64,000 nucleotides of DNA from Gonatopus flavifemur (GCA_018340375.1 JAFFJZ010000003.1:19344001-19408000); one strand, 5' to 3'. Positions 1 to 13,794 are shown, counted from the first letter of the stretch. Translations and numbers: made by a program. The notes: generated from the letters alone by a model not told the origin.

Positions 1-2301
1 TATTTGTGTTAGATCGTTAAGTGAAAGCCATTTAAAGGTACGGCATCGTCAAACTGCTGTGAAAAACAACAACATTCAACGAAAAAAGATTTCTGATCAT
101 TTATGCTGTTCCAATATCTCGATCTTACTTTCAAGAAAAAGAATACATGATTTATCTCGCATGACAATTAGAATGAAATATTATACATAAATTGTAAAGG
201 GGTACGTACACGTTGTACGTTTGCTTTCATCCTTATCGTCGAGCGATATAAATTCGAGTATGTTATTGAATTTAGGATCCTGTATCAGAAACATTTTTCC
301 GTTCACACGTGTCAGATCGTGAAAATATATATATACATGAATATATGAATTTTATAATTTAATATAAAAAGAGTTAGGAAGATGAAAAAGATTGTTATTG
401 CGAAATACATTGTCAACTCTTATAAAGAAAAAAAAAAGTTTGTTATTAAAAATTGGTCAGAGTACATCATTATTTGTGGTTTCAGTTGGAAAGAATCGAA
501 TAATTGAGTAAGGAAAGAGAAGAATTATATTTGAGAGGAAGAAGAAGGGGAGACTGTGGTGTCAACTAGGTAGGATATCATCTTGGCTTAAGTGTATGGG
601 AAGAAAAGTCATTTTGGAAATTATATCCATGAGTACTTTTATTACCAAAGAGTATCAGCCATTGATCAGCGCAAGTTATCACAGTTTATCGATATATACC
701 TGTTATAAGAAGTTTGTTTTGTGTTATATTTTGTCTCATTAATCATAGGGAGTACGAATAAATATTTTTGTATTATTGAAATGAATAAAAAAGAAAAGAT
801 ATATATTCGAAGGAATAGGAGGGACAAATTCACTTATTATAATATTCTTTTTTTCATTATTATTCATACGTTGTAGTATCGATTCTCATTTGGATATCAC
901 GTACAAAATACTTTTCTTCGTTTTATGAGAGGCAAGGATATTGTCAGAGTATTGCTAAATATACTGGGGCCTTAAATGATGATTACTTAAAAGTTGAAAA
1001 AGCGTTAAACCGTCTCTCGAGTACACTATAATACTGCACTGGAAAGAAAAAAACGAATCAGATGAAGCGGAGTGCTTCGCGAACTCTTTCATTGGAAACA
1101 AAGAGAAAAGTTATTTTGTTTTGTATATTATTTATGCATCAGAGGAAAAGAAGAGATATCGAAGTGACTGTTTCGAACGTGAATATATCGTGCTGTTGTA
1201 CCCGGGTACAAATAATTGCTGCGAATAACAATGTAGACGTAACGATAAAAGTTTTGATATATTGTTTTCGATCAACTCAAACTCGTAGGTGCAATACCAA
1301 ATGCGGTTCAGTGCAGTTGATGTAAACATTTTTTACAAATTAACGTAAGACGATATGTAAAATGTGAAACAATGAACGATTTCGTTCGTTCGATGGATGT
1401 AAATAATTATTCGAAGTTGTAAAACACCACGAGCACTGTATTTTTTTCAAAAGAGAAATGAGAAGTATCCAAGTTTTTGTAAGAACCTAAAGAAAAGGAA
1501 AAAATGATGTGTTGAACTTTCTCATTATTGTTCTGTTACTTTTATGTAATCTATCAGCAAAATTAGTTTAGATAGAGAAATATCTTTTCACTTTTCACGT
1601 GTTGTCTTCTTTTTATTTTATTAATATTAGAGATGTGTTGAAATTTTGAATCCTATAAACGATAAGTAAAAAAAAGTATCAAAATAATTCATACGTATTA
1701 CATGAGAAGAGTATGATGTGAGAAATCCAATCTCAAAAGACTTGCTCTCCTTTTTTTTGGTTTTTTTTTTTTTTGTTCAATTATTCATCGATTACTCGAT
1801 TTCATTATTTCTTCTTCTATCCATCATTTTGTATCTATGTTTTTCTTTTTACGATGAATTCGAAAAAATATCGGTAATAGTTATTATTATCTCTTTTGAG
1901 GAAGGAAAAAACAAATAATCCATGTACACGTACATACATATACACACATATAATTGATGTTATAAGACTGAAAAGTGCCCCTCTCTCGTGAAATACACTG
2001 ATGATGATAATTCATAAGAATCATGATTTTATACTATGAATATGCTCATTACTAATTATGGAATTGAGTTACTGTTGTCGATGATACATACAATACGATA
2101 CGACTTTATTACCGAATCAAATTTCATATTAATTGAGGTTTTTCATTCACATCAAATTTTCTACACACACGTCAACACAACTCCACGAACTTACACGAGT
2201 CATCAATGATTATCATCTTTACGAATATTGTCAGCGAACCTCGATCAGCTATCTCGATTTTTCAATTATAATAACGAGAAAAGAAGACATAAACGTTTTA
2301 A

Positions 2302-2316
2302 TGTGTGTGTGTGTGT
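2302..2316. repeat. GT dinucleotide microsatellite
   Basis: Seven to eight uninterrupted TG units, read directly from the sequence. No function is implied. Confidence 0.85.
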
Positions 2317-2525
2317 CCGCTGAAAATTCATTCACACAAATGAATTATTTTCTTAGAAGATAAACAAATAAAACTATATCCTTGTAAATATTGTAATATT
2401 GTATCAAGTTGTATTAGAGAAAATACAAGGTGTGGATTGACACCTCTTTTTATTTAACAATATTTCTTTGTTCTCTTTTTTCTTTTTGGTTCTCATTCGG
2501 TGAATATAAGACGAAAGATTTTGTG

Positions 2526-2542
2526 TATATATATATATATAT
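2526..2542. repeat. TA dinucleotide microsatellite
   Basis: Eight to nine uninterrupted TA units inside a longer AT-rich stretch, which continues with one interruption to about 2550. Confidence 0.85.
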
Positions 2543-3481
2543 TATATATACATATTATAAATATATTAACGATTTACGCGGCCGCTGATGCGCGGGTTAT
2601 TAAGATTTCTATAGTCATTAATAAATTATGATCGAGAAACGAACGATTGAAAATCTCCAAATATAATATTGCGACACGAAAGATGTAAGAAAGAAAAGAA
2701 TGGAACCCGTGCCTTTGTGTTGAAACGTTATGAACGGAAGATTATGAATTGACCAAACGAAATAAAAATTCACAACAACCTAAACTAAATACATCGTTAC
2801 TATATCTTTATATCACAATTTCAAGATATATAGGATATTAATTTTCATTGAGTTTTCTTTTGTCTTTTACAATGTAAACTGATATCGAGAAATTGAAACA
2901 AATCGGTTGTATTGTTTGTCTAACGTTTTTTACGGGTACAAAGGAACAAAACGCGGACAACAAATCGAACATTTGATCGATAAATATTGGTTCAATCTCC
3001 TCAGTGTTTGATAAATATATCCATTACGTTTTAAAGTAATTTGCTTTGATCGTGAAAATTCAATCCAATACTCAAACGGTTATTATATTTTATACAAAAA
3101 ATGTTGCTGTAAGTGTTGAAGTTTCACAAGCAAATCTTGGCGTTTTTTGTTGCATAAAAAATGTATAAACAAGTATGATATGGATTTGATCAATTAATTG
3201 ATTTTATTTTCATTTGTTTATCTGTTCCCATACATCACACTAAATTCATTCAAATTAATTTATTTGTAGTTTTCAATCCTTTTGCTCGTTTAAAAGAGTC
3301 TGGTGAGACCAGAAAATGAAGTTACCAAAGAATCAATACAACTGCATTAGAAAATCATCTGAAGACGTGAAATTTATATTTCGATATTTATTGAACGAAA
3401 AGTGCTTGTGAAATTAATTGCAAAATGGACAACGAATATAATATTAACGAGTAAATTATAGATTTATATGAATCATAAACT

Positions 3482-3970
3482 ACAGTTACAGCTGTTTGTT
3501 ATCCCTTTTGGTGATATTTTGCTGAAAAATTTCTACAAAATCATGAATAATAATCTTTGAAAAACTCTTACAAACTAAGAGAATCTAATAAATTTGGAAC
3601 ATTCTGTATAGCCTCTCGCCAAAGTTGAATAGGAACAACACTTTTGCGATTGCTAAAAAGGAATTTGAAAATTTTCACACACCTTTTCACGTATAATATT
3701 CAAATATAGCGCATGAATGTATTTATAGGATTTCAAAATTTTTCAACAATCAGAGAAATGTCAACAATTTATTAGTTTCGTTGTGATAGAAAAAAATGGA
3801 AGAACTCTGAAAATACTCTATCCAAAGTGCCCCAAATTTAATAGATTTCTCATAAAAATTTCAGACCTTTTCAGAGAAAATGAGATGTTTTCCAGAGAGT
3901 ATTTATAGTTTTGTAGACATTTTTCAGCGGAATATTTCTGTACGGGTTCGTAGCTGCGACAGCTACATTT
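3482..3970. repeat. Decayed foldback element (family of the 15.8-16.7 kb foldback)
   Basis: The left arm (about 3482-3620) and right arm (about 3830-3970) are imperfect reverse complements. Both contain the GCTGAAAAATNTCTACAAAA-type block and the AATAAATTTGG/CCAAATTTAATAGATTTCTCAT block. The same blocks make up the much better preserved foldback at 15798-16682 and a partial copy at 30850-31200. Arm divergence is clearly higher here, so this looks like an older copy. Confidence 0.6.
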
Positions 3971-5378
3971 CTGCAAGTTGCAGATAAATAAGTAGATTCG
4001 ACATTTAAAAAACAACTCTCGAAAAAACGTGGTTCGATGAATCGTGTGGAAAAATCCGTGTATCGTTCATTTTTGTTCTCAACGAATTTTCGGTTTTAAA
4101 ATCATAAAAATTGCTATTTACAATGAATCTTCTAATATGCGAAAAGTTTCACTCAAAGTTTCAGTCGACAAGGTGACGATGAGGTTGAAAACGCGGTAGA
4201 TCTGAGGTAACAAGCTAACTCTGGCGATTTCAGCAAGGGACTGAGTCTTCTCGAGTCATTGAATTGAATAGTAAAAATTAGTGATTGGACACTCGAAAAC
4301 TCATCGGAACAATAGAGAAAATTCGTAGTCAACAAGATATTGGATGCGAAAATGGCAACGAGAAGCCAAAAACTGGATTCAAAAATGGATTAAAATGGAC
4401 AAAAAACGCATAGAAACAGTTTGATTTTGAATCTTCTGTGATACACTATTTACAGTAAAAACTACAATACTTATTCAACATCTACTTTTATAGAACAAAT
4501 TTGAATTTAGAAGGAATCTTAATAATGCATCTTCACACTTATTTGATCATTGAGAGCATTCGCATAACAACGAAAAAAACGATCATAGGAAAAAATGATA
4601 GGAATGACAATATATCAGTTCACATATCAATTTGCTCATGATTTACAGTCGATAAATATCTTTATTCATAGTCGCTCTCGTACAATCTTATTCACTAAAT
4701 AACTGTCGCGTTATATTTTTTCATACAATTTGAAGTTAGAAATCTAAAAATGGCGATAACATTGATACAGCGCACGTATCCTCGTAAGATGAATGATTTC
4801 GTTCGAAAATCTCTATATGGCATTGACACATGCATAAAAATAATAAACGACGAATAAAATATTATCTCTTCGAGATACCGTTTGCAAACGTAATTCAAAA
4901 AACGAATGTTGGAATTATTTTACGAGCTTATCAATAACAATTATCGTAAATTATCCCTTAAACCACATAAAATAATCATAACAAAAGATATATCAAAATT
5001 GAAATTATTTACAACAAAAATTCAGAAAAAATTTCAACGATTTCATTAAAATATATTGAAAATTGATACACATACGGCGAAGCAATATCACATAGATATT
5101 TCAACAGCTTAACGACACACTTATCACGAAATTACTATGTTATATATCTAAAACATGACATATGATGCTACTTAATGGAATTGTTGTTATCGTTGCTATA
5201 TATAATATGCAAAAGTTTGTCCTCGTCGAAGGTAAATCGCGTTGGAAGATTTGAACGTTGATCAAGATTTTCAAAACGTGTTTTATGTTTTTTTTTTTGT
5301 TTTTTTTTATCACATTGACTATGAAAACATGAATTGAATGTTAAAGTTTTGAATTACCTGATTTTAGTATTGACTCGT
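3971..5378. other. Gene-free stretch downstream of the ligase gene
   Basis: This is the 3' flank of the minus-strand biotin-protein ligase gene and probably holds its 3' UTR near 5.3 kb. No exon or clear repeat is seen. Long T runs lie at 5288-5309. Confidence 0.4.
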
Positions 5379-8300
5379 TCATTTTGGGGCTATCAATCCT
5401 TTTAGAATATCAAAGGTATTTCCATCAGGTTGAACTGAGAAAACATTTCCCTTGGTACCTTGCACCGATAAAAACCCATAATCGTCGATACCGATGATTT
5501 TGACGTTTTCGGATTTTCCTTCAGCTGATTGAATGGTTACATCTTTGTTCCTGCAATGATGAAATAAAACAAACGTTCGTCACTCCAACGATATCGTAAC
5601 GATCGGTGTAGTAAATAACAAGTGCAAGAATTGTATCCCCTCCAAGAATTGTGCTCAATACAAGTTCGAGTTGTTACTTGGGCGTGGGTATGTGCGTATC
5701 TGTGTTACACAAACGATTTTGTGAATGTAAGTTGGAGGGAGTGACTGGCGACAGTGCTTATCTTTGCTGACAATGCCAAATGAAGTTCAAAGATGACGAT
5801 ACGTGGTTCTCGGGGTTCCAAATAATCGGATCAAAGTAATGGCAATCGTTCAAAGGGATACGCAAGATCTTTTTTTTTTCATTTTATCAAATTATTTTCT
5901 TCAATTGAGGGTTATTAAAGATTATGGACTGATCTATAAGTAAAATAAAATCTAGCGATTCTTCTTTCCATTTTATACTCAAAAATAATCTGATACGATG
6001 AGGAGATGGTAACTTTGCTTGGCAATTTATCGCAATATATTCGATCATATTTGAGCAAAATGGATATTGTGAATTCAGTAATTACGGATGATATGAAGGG
6101 ATCGCTTCAAAAATTAATAGACTATTTCCTATTTAAATGAATCTGAGCATGAGAATCTCGTGTCAAGTTCTATCATTTAATATTCGAATCAATGATTTTT
6201 GAATATATTACGATAAAATATGGGATTCACGCAGAACTGTTTTTACCCCTATGAGCACATCCGGGGCACAGAAGAAATAAAAACATTACTGTAATGCTAG
6301 CACGTACGGGACAGACTCGCCTATACGATATCATTTAGTCGGACGCTTTTTAAAAATTACTGTATTTTATAGTACAATATGGAAGAATTTTCCCATTAGA
6401 TACTATCGAATATAATCATTTTTAGGAAGTGTACGACTGAATGATATTATATAGGGGAGTCTGTCCCGTAGTAGTAATTTTTAATGCCATTCTTTTCTCC
6501 GTGTACAGAGCGATATTTTGATTAAATTGAGTAGTTTGTCATCGACAATTCGACTGCTACCACATCGTTAGTGGTATCCTCTTAAAAAACTTCGAACATT
6601 GATCGGAGACTTCTACTTTCCAAGTACATTGTGTTGCTGAAGGGAGGAGAGCCCAATGAATTGGCAAGCCCATGGACTCTCATTGGAGTAAAAACAGTGG
6701 TTCCATAATGCAGAAGCTGGCGCTCCCACCATGCAACCTTACGTGACTATTGCAGTTTTACCGCACGTCTTGGAAAAATAGAATAAAAAAAACTACCCTA
6801 CCCACACAGTACAGTAGCATCTCCGTAAAATTAAGGGAGAAGAAAGGGAGCAGTGGATATAACATGATACGATGGAGAAACAACGTATCACGCTGTATCC
6901 ACCGATTCCTTTTTTCTCCCTGAACCGTTGAATTGTTCAAAGGTATCGTGATTTTCTTTTATTTCTGTACATTTATCTTCATATCATTTTTCCGTAGCTT
7001 CTCTTACCCCGTAGAACTTTCAAACTTTGTTTCACATGGACGAGAGTTGAGAAGACTCGAGTATAGTTTCCTAAGGTTGCACGATAAGGGAAACCGTCTA
7101 TGCTTTTGTTTATTCAACGATATATACTCACGCGTGTAGCCAGTATTTGTAATACAGTTTTAGAAAATGATCCATATCCCCACTTTGTACAGTATCCAAC
7201 AATTTCTCAAGTTCAGCGAATACAAGAGCCAAATAGCGTTCGTAAGATAAAAGTGGCAACTTGGTTTTACGTTCCTGATTATGCATAGTAATTAAATCGT
7301 TGATACAAAGCGTAGGCTTACTATTGGAAAGATTAATTCCAACACCTGCGAGAATAGAAATGTGTCAACGTATAATTCCCATATTTACGCACAAGAAAAT
7401 TTACTTTACCTAAATTACAAATATGATATGCCGACTCTACTTGAGCAGTTATTATCAAACCACCAATTTTCACGTTATCAGCGGTATAAATATCATTAGG
7501 CCATTTTAATCTCAAACCGATGTCCTGAGGAAAGAAAATAAATATTATTATATTTCGAGAACAAACTTTCTATGAAGAATTTAACGATAAAAGAAAAAAG
7601 TACCTGATAACCATCTAAAGATGTTACGGCAAGGACCGCGGAAGTTGATACTATATGTTGAAGGAGTGAAATCCGATTTCCAAGGGGAGAATTTATGGGT
7701 ATGTGAAGTTGCATAGAAAACATTGCACAGCCTATCGGACTGATCCACGTATTACTACTTCGTCCTATGAATACAAAAGGGAATTCAAGTTCATTCGATT
7801 GAAATTAATGCAATTTGCAAAAAGAAAAACATTACCTTTTCCTTGGGTTTGTTGACGAGGTATGACAGCTAATCCATGTTGCAATTTACAATCAGTTACA
7901 ATATTCATAGAAGTAGTTATTATATCCGTATAAATCACTAATCGTCCTAATTCTTTAGTCTTCAAATTCTAAAAATTTCCAAAAACAAACTTCAATTTTT
8001 GTTGTGTTCTACATTTGAAACATAAGAACATTTTTCATTACCTCAAAGTATTCTATCGTGGAAAAATTATCCGGACATTGATGTATCATAACTGGAAGAA
8101 AGGACGCGGATGCAGACTTGGTTTTAGTATTTCTGCCGCAAAATTGGATATCTAGCCTAGGTAATTTCAATACATCATCGGGTTGCATTTTTTGCTTCAA
8201 GCGTTCTAACATTTCTAACTTAAGCTGCAAAAAATGAGACATGCGATTTTCATTAGTAGATTCCCAGCAGCGGCGAATCAATCAAGTCCCCGATAGAATC

Positions 8301-11300
8301 AGAGATATAGTATACGTCGTTGAAAGATTGAAATATGGAAAACATGAAGATGAAGCAAGAATGAAATTGTCCAAGAAAAATTACCTCGTGACGTCCTAGG
8401 AAGAAGCCAGGGGTATACTTGTGGGTTCCATCCGTTACAGTTTCTCTATGTACTTCCATTCCTAAATGCGCGCTAAGCAGATCGTTGAATATCTCTAATC
8501 TCGCCGTATCGCTTTGTTTGAGAGCGTTAAATACTTTCTCTTCGAATTCATATTGAGTGGGATCCGCTTCCAGATGAATTTGAGAAAACACGGCCTTACC
8601 TCCGGTATCCTTGAGATTCGCGAGTAGAATACTAGGAGTGTGCCAAGTTTCTTCCACCCCCAAAACTTCCACATCGAAGGAATGTAATTTACCTGATTTG
8701 TCCTTAACCGTAGCGGATACAGGAGGTGGTTGAGGATTCGATAATCTACGATAAACAAAGAGATACTCAATAGGTTTCAATGAACCTGAGAGAAATTTTT
8801 TCATACATTCGTATAAATCTTCATTTTACTTGGGATCATCGTGATCTTGAGAGAATTTTGTTTTTACGGGAGAAGCTTGGTAGCAAAAGATATGATGCAT
8901 CATTCGTACGTGCTTCCACTTTCCGTAAGAGAACCGAACGAGTTCGTGTTCCCGTACTTCAGCAGTTTTGAAAGATGGAAGAAGAGTATGAAGAGTGTCC
9001 GAGCATAAGGCAAGAAGTTTTCCACCGCGTACTATGTATTCTACCAATTGTGTACCAATTTCGTTACCAACGTTTCCACAAACGACTACCAATGACGCTT
9101 GATCCATCCACGCGTCGGTGCGAGCTTGATCCAACGTCAATGAATATATTATGTATCTGAAAATTATCATTTGAACTTTAAAAAATTATCTCAAATCATT
9201 CAAATATGTCAAGATAAATAATACGTACTTTTCTGAACCAAGTGCCTTTTGAAGTACAGTCTTTACGTTATTCAGGACAACAGCACTGTCCGCGTAAATG
9301 AAAACATTCGGTGGTTTCATATCGATACTTTGTTTGTTGATTCTCGAGGGAGTTGAGTGACTATTAGAACAAAAAAATCAATACATAATCGTATTATCAA
9401 AAATATTATATCATTGATATTTACCTAGATTTAGAAGGAACATTTGAACTGGAGATCGATGTGCGAGAAACGATACTAGGGCTGTCCTTACACGTTTCTT
9501 GTTTTAAATTTAATTTTGGATCTTTTTTGTTCGATTCTGGTTGCTCGACGTCTACACTTTCTTTTACATTCTCGGAAATTTGGTTAGATTTATTTTGAAT
9601 ATCAGGTACTCGTTCAGAATTGGCTGGATTTGTAACAGCCTGAGAAAATAAATTTTCTGCCTCGTTCATCGCATTGGCGTTCGCCGAAGCTGGAGTTGGT
9701 GGAGGTGTCGATGGGACAGAAAAATTTTGTAAATTCTCCCTCTCTGCAATTCAGAATTAGATGTTTATCCACAAGATTTTTGAATATCTGAAAATTGAAG
9801 AACTTTTCCTACCTTCACTTTCGATGGGAAGGACGCATTCTGAAATTTGTGGGGTTTGTAAATTAAATGCTTTACTGGCTGGAATAACGACTACGTTTGG
9901 CAGTTCTGGAATCTCTATGGGAACATCCTGTTGTAACGCTAATCTGGCAGTACTGCTCAACATTCTCAATTTTCTTATGTATGCTTCCCAGTGAGCTTTT
10001 CCTATCAGCTCTGTAATCAATTATTAAGACTTTGTTTCATTTTTTTTGCTTATTGTCATTATTATTTCATCTAACCGAAGGAAGTCTCTTTCAAAAGAAT
10101 AATCTTATCGAATACAAGATCTTTCCTGAAGTGTCGAAGTGTATGTTTTTCTTATATGTATGTCATCGCATGCATTGATTTTTCATTTGATAACATGAAT
10201 TTATTTGATTTTATCAAAAACAAAAAACTTGTAATTTTTCTCTATGAGGAATTAATGTAGGTTATATGAGAATTTTTAGACAGATCACTTAATTAGAACT
10301 ACAATATACTGAATTTGTGTTTTATAAAAATGAATGAAGAAGGGCACCATTTCAATTAACATTGCCTGCATTTCTTATAACGAGCGTTAGTTGCTGTAAT
10401 GTAGCATTGGTAGCAGAAACTTGAATGCGCCAAGAAAATGAGAACTCATCTTGCGAGCTAAGCCGAAGAATGATATTCAGGAGTGATCGAAGTGTGAATT
10501 CACAAATTCAAGTAAATGTTATGCAAAAACAGTGATTTCATACGAGTTTCAAGCACTCGAAGAAGCACGTAATATTTTGTGTCAATCATTTTGATTTATG
10601 ACAACTTTTGATATCCCCTCGATACAGAAAATTTGAGTGCTGTTCGCTATATTTTGTGTCTTCACGGTGATCCCTTGTTTTTCAGTCATCGATCATATAT
10701 TATTATTTTGGAACCTTATAAATTCCCCACGATATATACACAAGAAAATATCATGAAGAACTTACTTTTATCAGGAGGTAAATTCAACCTTTCACTGTCA
10801 TAAACGCACGGTTTTCCCGAAACTAAAACAGCTGTAAATATATTATCAATTATTTGAATGTCCATCATTGCAAAAGCATTCGATTTCACAGCATTCTTTA
10901 CAACTTACACTCGATACGTGTTAACAACAATCCGTTATTAATAAAGCACTGTCCTTGCATAATGGCTATTACGAATTTATTTACATGATCCAAATCTGTT
11001 TCCATAATTAAATTGAAGGTTTTATCGGCTGTCCAAGCAATTATTAGACCGTAATCTTCAAGCTGCAATCAATGAATAAGAGTAGGTATCGCAAAAATTA
11101 CTCTGTTTCTAGATGATCATGCGAACAAATGAGAATTTTAATAATGAAAATAAATGATAATATATCGTGAGCAGAATTCTATACATGCGTAAGATTTGTG
11201 AGAGACATGCATAATAGATATCTTCTGATTGCAACGACAACCCATTACGTGCGTGTATGCGTGAATTCAAAATATGGTTGAATTACGAATTGTATGTACA

Positions 11301-12861
11301 AAAATTTCAAATTTGCAGGACAAAATTTTTCATCGATTACTGAGCATGCATTTGACTATTTATTTTTTTCTTTTGTTTTGATTAACAATTATTGACGAAT
11401 CTCTGAAGATACTATTGATTTTTTAACATTCTAAATAGATGATGTAAGATCCCCAAATTTTACTGTTTGTCATTTTACGGTTTTGCAAGGTCACCGAATA
11501 CAAAGAATTCAATAAAGATCTGTGCTAAAGAATGAAAAAAAGCCAAAATTGCTGGATTTTCGTTTGTACTGAATCTAAAAATCATTGTTTTACAAGATTC
11601 AACCAGTTACTTTGACTCAATGATTGTTGTAAAATTCCAAAATAGGCAATATTTTTAATTCTTTTTTTTTAAAACAGCAACCAAGGAACGATCGATTCTT
11701 TAAATCTTTTTGAATTGATACTTTCAGACAAAGTGGATCAAATATTCGATTTCCCCTGAATCGATTCAATTGTCCTGAACGAGACTTATCTCAAAAGATT
11801 CAATCTTTTTCCAATATGCAACCTTCAACGTACATTACACTACGATTCATGAGCAATGCTTCAACCGATGCAAATATTTCAAAGGAAATGTATTACATCG
11901 CTCGATGCAAATATTATACAGAATGATGCAACATATGATCAATAAAGAATGTTCGACACTTCTTTTTTCTGAATTTTCAAATAGAATTATGAACATGAAA
12001 ATTGAAGTATCATTTAGTATTGAAAAATCAATTTTTAAATTAACAATCTCAATTGAAAGTACAGAGTCAATGAAATCATTTTGCGTTCTCAAAATATTGA
12101 AACATATTGCATACAAAGAATTAAAAGAAACGAAATAATACATGATTTTTTAATTTCAAATACATGCAATAATTTAGCGAATGTATGAATTGAAACGAAT
12201 TTCAATAGAAAAACTACCTTTATGGCCAATGTAGAGGCAAGTGGTCTATAAGTCTCAAAATCAGCCTCGACGAGGAGATACATTTTGAGATCCTGACAGA
12301 GAGAAAGTTGGCCGTAATTGTGCATGAATAATGGAAACAGAGTATATCCACGTTGGAAAACCAACCAATCGGATATATTCACTTCTTGCTACAATCGAAT
12401 GAAATGTTAAAGAAAAATGCATATCGGATCGCTAATGTATATAAGTAGATTTTGCACATACTTGGGGATGAATGGTGCATAATGTTGCATCACCCTGACA
12501 CCAAAGGAGATCTCCCAACTTAGCGACACCCTTATTCGAACATAAATGAGAGGTCAAGAAGTTTTCATTCATGATAGGCTCATTTCCATTTTCCTGAGTT
12601 TTTCCATTTGAAATTTCTTAAAATTGTCATGGAACAAAGTATCGTACAATGTATAAAATACATAATATCGATAATACAGAATATCAAACCTTCTGAATTA
12701 TAATTACCTTCGTTCGCATGGATTAATTCGTTTGTATAAAGCATTATACTAGGATTAGAACTATTCGATCCTTGAAGTACGGCGTACAAACGTGATCTCA
12801 ACGAAGAAAGTCTCCATGCTTGAATCGACGTTGTTATCATATAAAATAACGTCAAAAGCAT
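5379..12861 (-). CDS. Hcs: Holocarboxylase synthetase / biotin-protein ligase, with one in-frame stop
   Basis: The enzyme attaches biotin to carboxylases through biotinyl-AMP. Fifteen coding exons, all GT-AG and phase-consistent: 12861-12708, 12616-12462, 12388-12218, 11062-10909, 10831-10766, 10010-9813, 9743-9425, 9360-9229, 9156-8385, 8224-8042, 7968-7836, 7764-7604, 7524-7410, 7345-7132, 5550-5379. This gives 1032 codons, close to the long insect form of this enzyme. The catalytic domain is clear: the adenylate loop QTQGKGRSSNTW (about residues 809-818), SPIGCAMF, and LRLKWPNDIY (about 872-879). A C-terminal SH3-like cap follows. The start MLLTLFYMITT lies after an acceptor at 12932, so 12862-12931 is 5' UTR. 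The residue 400-720 region (YGKWKHV..., HKYTPGFFLGRHE) matches the conserved N-terminal half. Codon 560 is TAA (8826-8828); all other exons are open, so allele variation, sequence error or recent damage are the alternatives. Confidence 0.9.
6305..6470. mobile_element. Small inverted-repeat element (MITE-like) in the last ligase intron
   Basis: TACGGGACAGACTC at 6305-6318 is repeated as its reverse complement at 6457-6470. Similarity extends inward across the GATATCATTTAGTCG / CGACTGAATGATAT segment. Total length is 166 bp with no coding capacity. It lies in the intron between the last two ligase exons. Confidence 0.65.
6813..6927. repeat. Hairpin repeat, related to 40090-40275
   Basis: GGGAGAAGAAAGGGAGCAGT on the left pairs imperfectly with the segment ending TTTTTTCTCCC on the right, and the central ATACGATGG/CGTATCAC segments pair as well. 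The copy at 40090-40275 has the same TCTCCGTANAAT...GGAGAA start and CTCTTTTTCTCCCTGAA end. Confidence 0.5.
8826..8828 (-). other. Hcs: In-frame TAA in the ligase gene (codon 560)
   Basis: The 772-nt exon 9156-8385 reads in one frame on both sides of this triplet: the upstream segment ends KFSQDHDDPK and the downstream segment begins NEDLYECMKKFLSG. Entry and exit splice phases agree only if the exon is read straight through. The intron one might propose here (donor at the AAGTAAAA sequence, acceptor before the GTTCATTG sequence) is 44 nt and would shift the frame. The next in-frame ATG is eight codons downstream. Confidence 0.85.
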
Positions 12862-12931
12862 CTTGATTGCAATGTAAATCACTTTTTTTTTCTCAATTAT
12901 ATTTTGTAATTGATAGATCTCTCTCCGAGTG
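12862..12931 (-). other. Hcs: 5' UTR part of the first coding exon of the ligase gene
   Basis: A T-run plus GCAG acceptor at 12932-12950 opens an exon that contains the ligase start codon. At least one more, unidentified 5' non-coding exon must lie upstream. Confidence 0.5.
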
Positions 12932-12981
12932 CTGCAAAAAAAAAAAGGATCTATTACCACGAGTACAATGAAATATACATA

Positions 12982-13174
12982 AGGTAAGAGACCCTATACC
13001 CGATCAGTCCTTATATTCTAGGTTTTTGTGGCTTAGTTGTGCAAAAACTCTTCAACCAAAACATTTTTTGTAATCAATGGATCAGGAATTACCTTTTTCA
13101 TTTGAAACTTCTAGCTAAATTACTTCGTAAATCCATGTAATAATGAAAATGATCGGGTATAGGGTCTCTTACTT
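12982..13174. mobile_element. 193-bp MITE between two divergent genes
   Basis: The terminal inverted repeat AGGTAAGAGACCCTATACCC (continuing to CGATCA, 25 bp in all) is matched at the other end with one mismatch. Both ends abut TA (12980-12981 and 13175-13176), a TA target duplication like that of Tc1/mariner-type elements. No coding capacity. Confidence 0.75.
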
Positions 13175-13794
13175 TATATGCATACATGTAAATACTTTGG
13201 ACTTTGGATACTCGAATCCATAGATTTTTGTTCGGTTTGAAAAAAATGTATGAAAGTAAGCACATTTGGAGGAATCGTCAGTTATAATCGGAGTGAGAAG
13301 AAGGTATGAGAAAGTGATAGATCAATGATATTTGAAATAAAATTCATTTTAAATTCTACGACAAAGCAAAAATTTGATTATAAATTGAGGTGAGAGTTTG
13401 AATTTACCTTTATTCGACTTTATCAAAATTATTTCACAGAATAAGTTAATTTGTAACCGGCATTCGATACTATGGTAAACTAAAACGACAGTTGCAAATT
13501 TTTATAGGTCATCTTGAGAGAATTTCGAATTACCAGGATTATCTAAGTTTTGATTTGAGTGAAATGGTCTTTAAATAATCCAGAAATTGATGACATGATA
13601 GTACTATCGAATATTATGATTACATGTCAAAATCAATTAATAACACTGTCATCGACAACAACTATTATCACATTTTATCTCCTTTTTTTCGATATATGTA
13701 CATAGTATTAAATCATTGGATGAATAAAGATAACAAAATTTGTAACCCCATTAGCCGAGTTCGTTTAGTGCACTCCAAGGGTAGTAATGCAAAA

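Larger units (their letters stand above)
1..3480. other. Gene-free AT-rich stretch at left edge
   Basis: I see no exon with family resemblance and no convincing splice pair. Short open frames here are of the length expected by chance in AT-rich DNA. AATAAA at about 2366, followed by a T-rich stretch, could be a polyadenylation signal of a gene entering from the left on the plus strand, so part of 1-2400 could be a long 3' UTR; this is only an inference. Confidence 0.4.

Noticed and set aside
1062..1329. Overlapping 87- and 65-codon frames on both strands
   Set aside because: No motif, no splice context; the length is expected by chance and the strands shadow each other.
5551..7131. Additional ligase exon in the last intron
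   Set aside because: The exons on both sides join in phase at WLHA-NKDV, as expected for the C-terminal cap; the intron holds only repeats.
8785..8828. 44-nt intron that would remove the in-frame TAA in the ligase gene
   Set aside because: It has GT and AG ends, but it is unusually short and not a multiple of three, so the catalytic domain would be out of frame.
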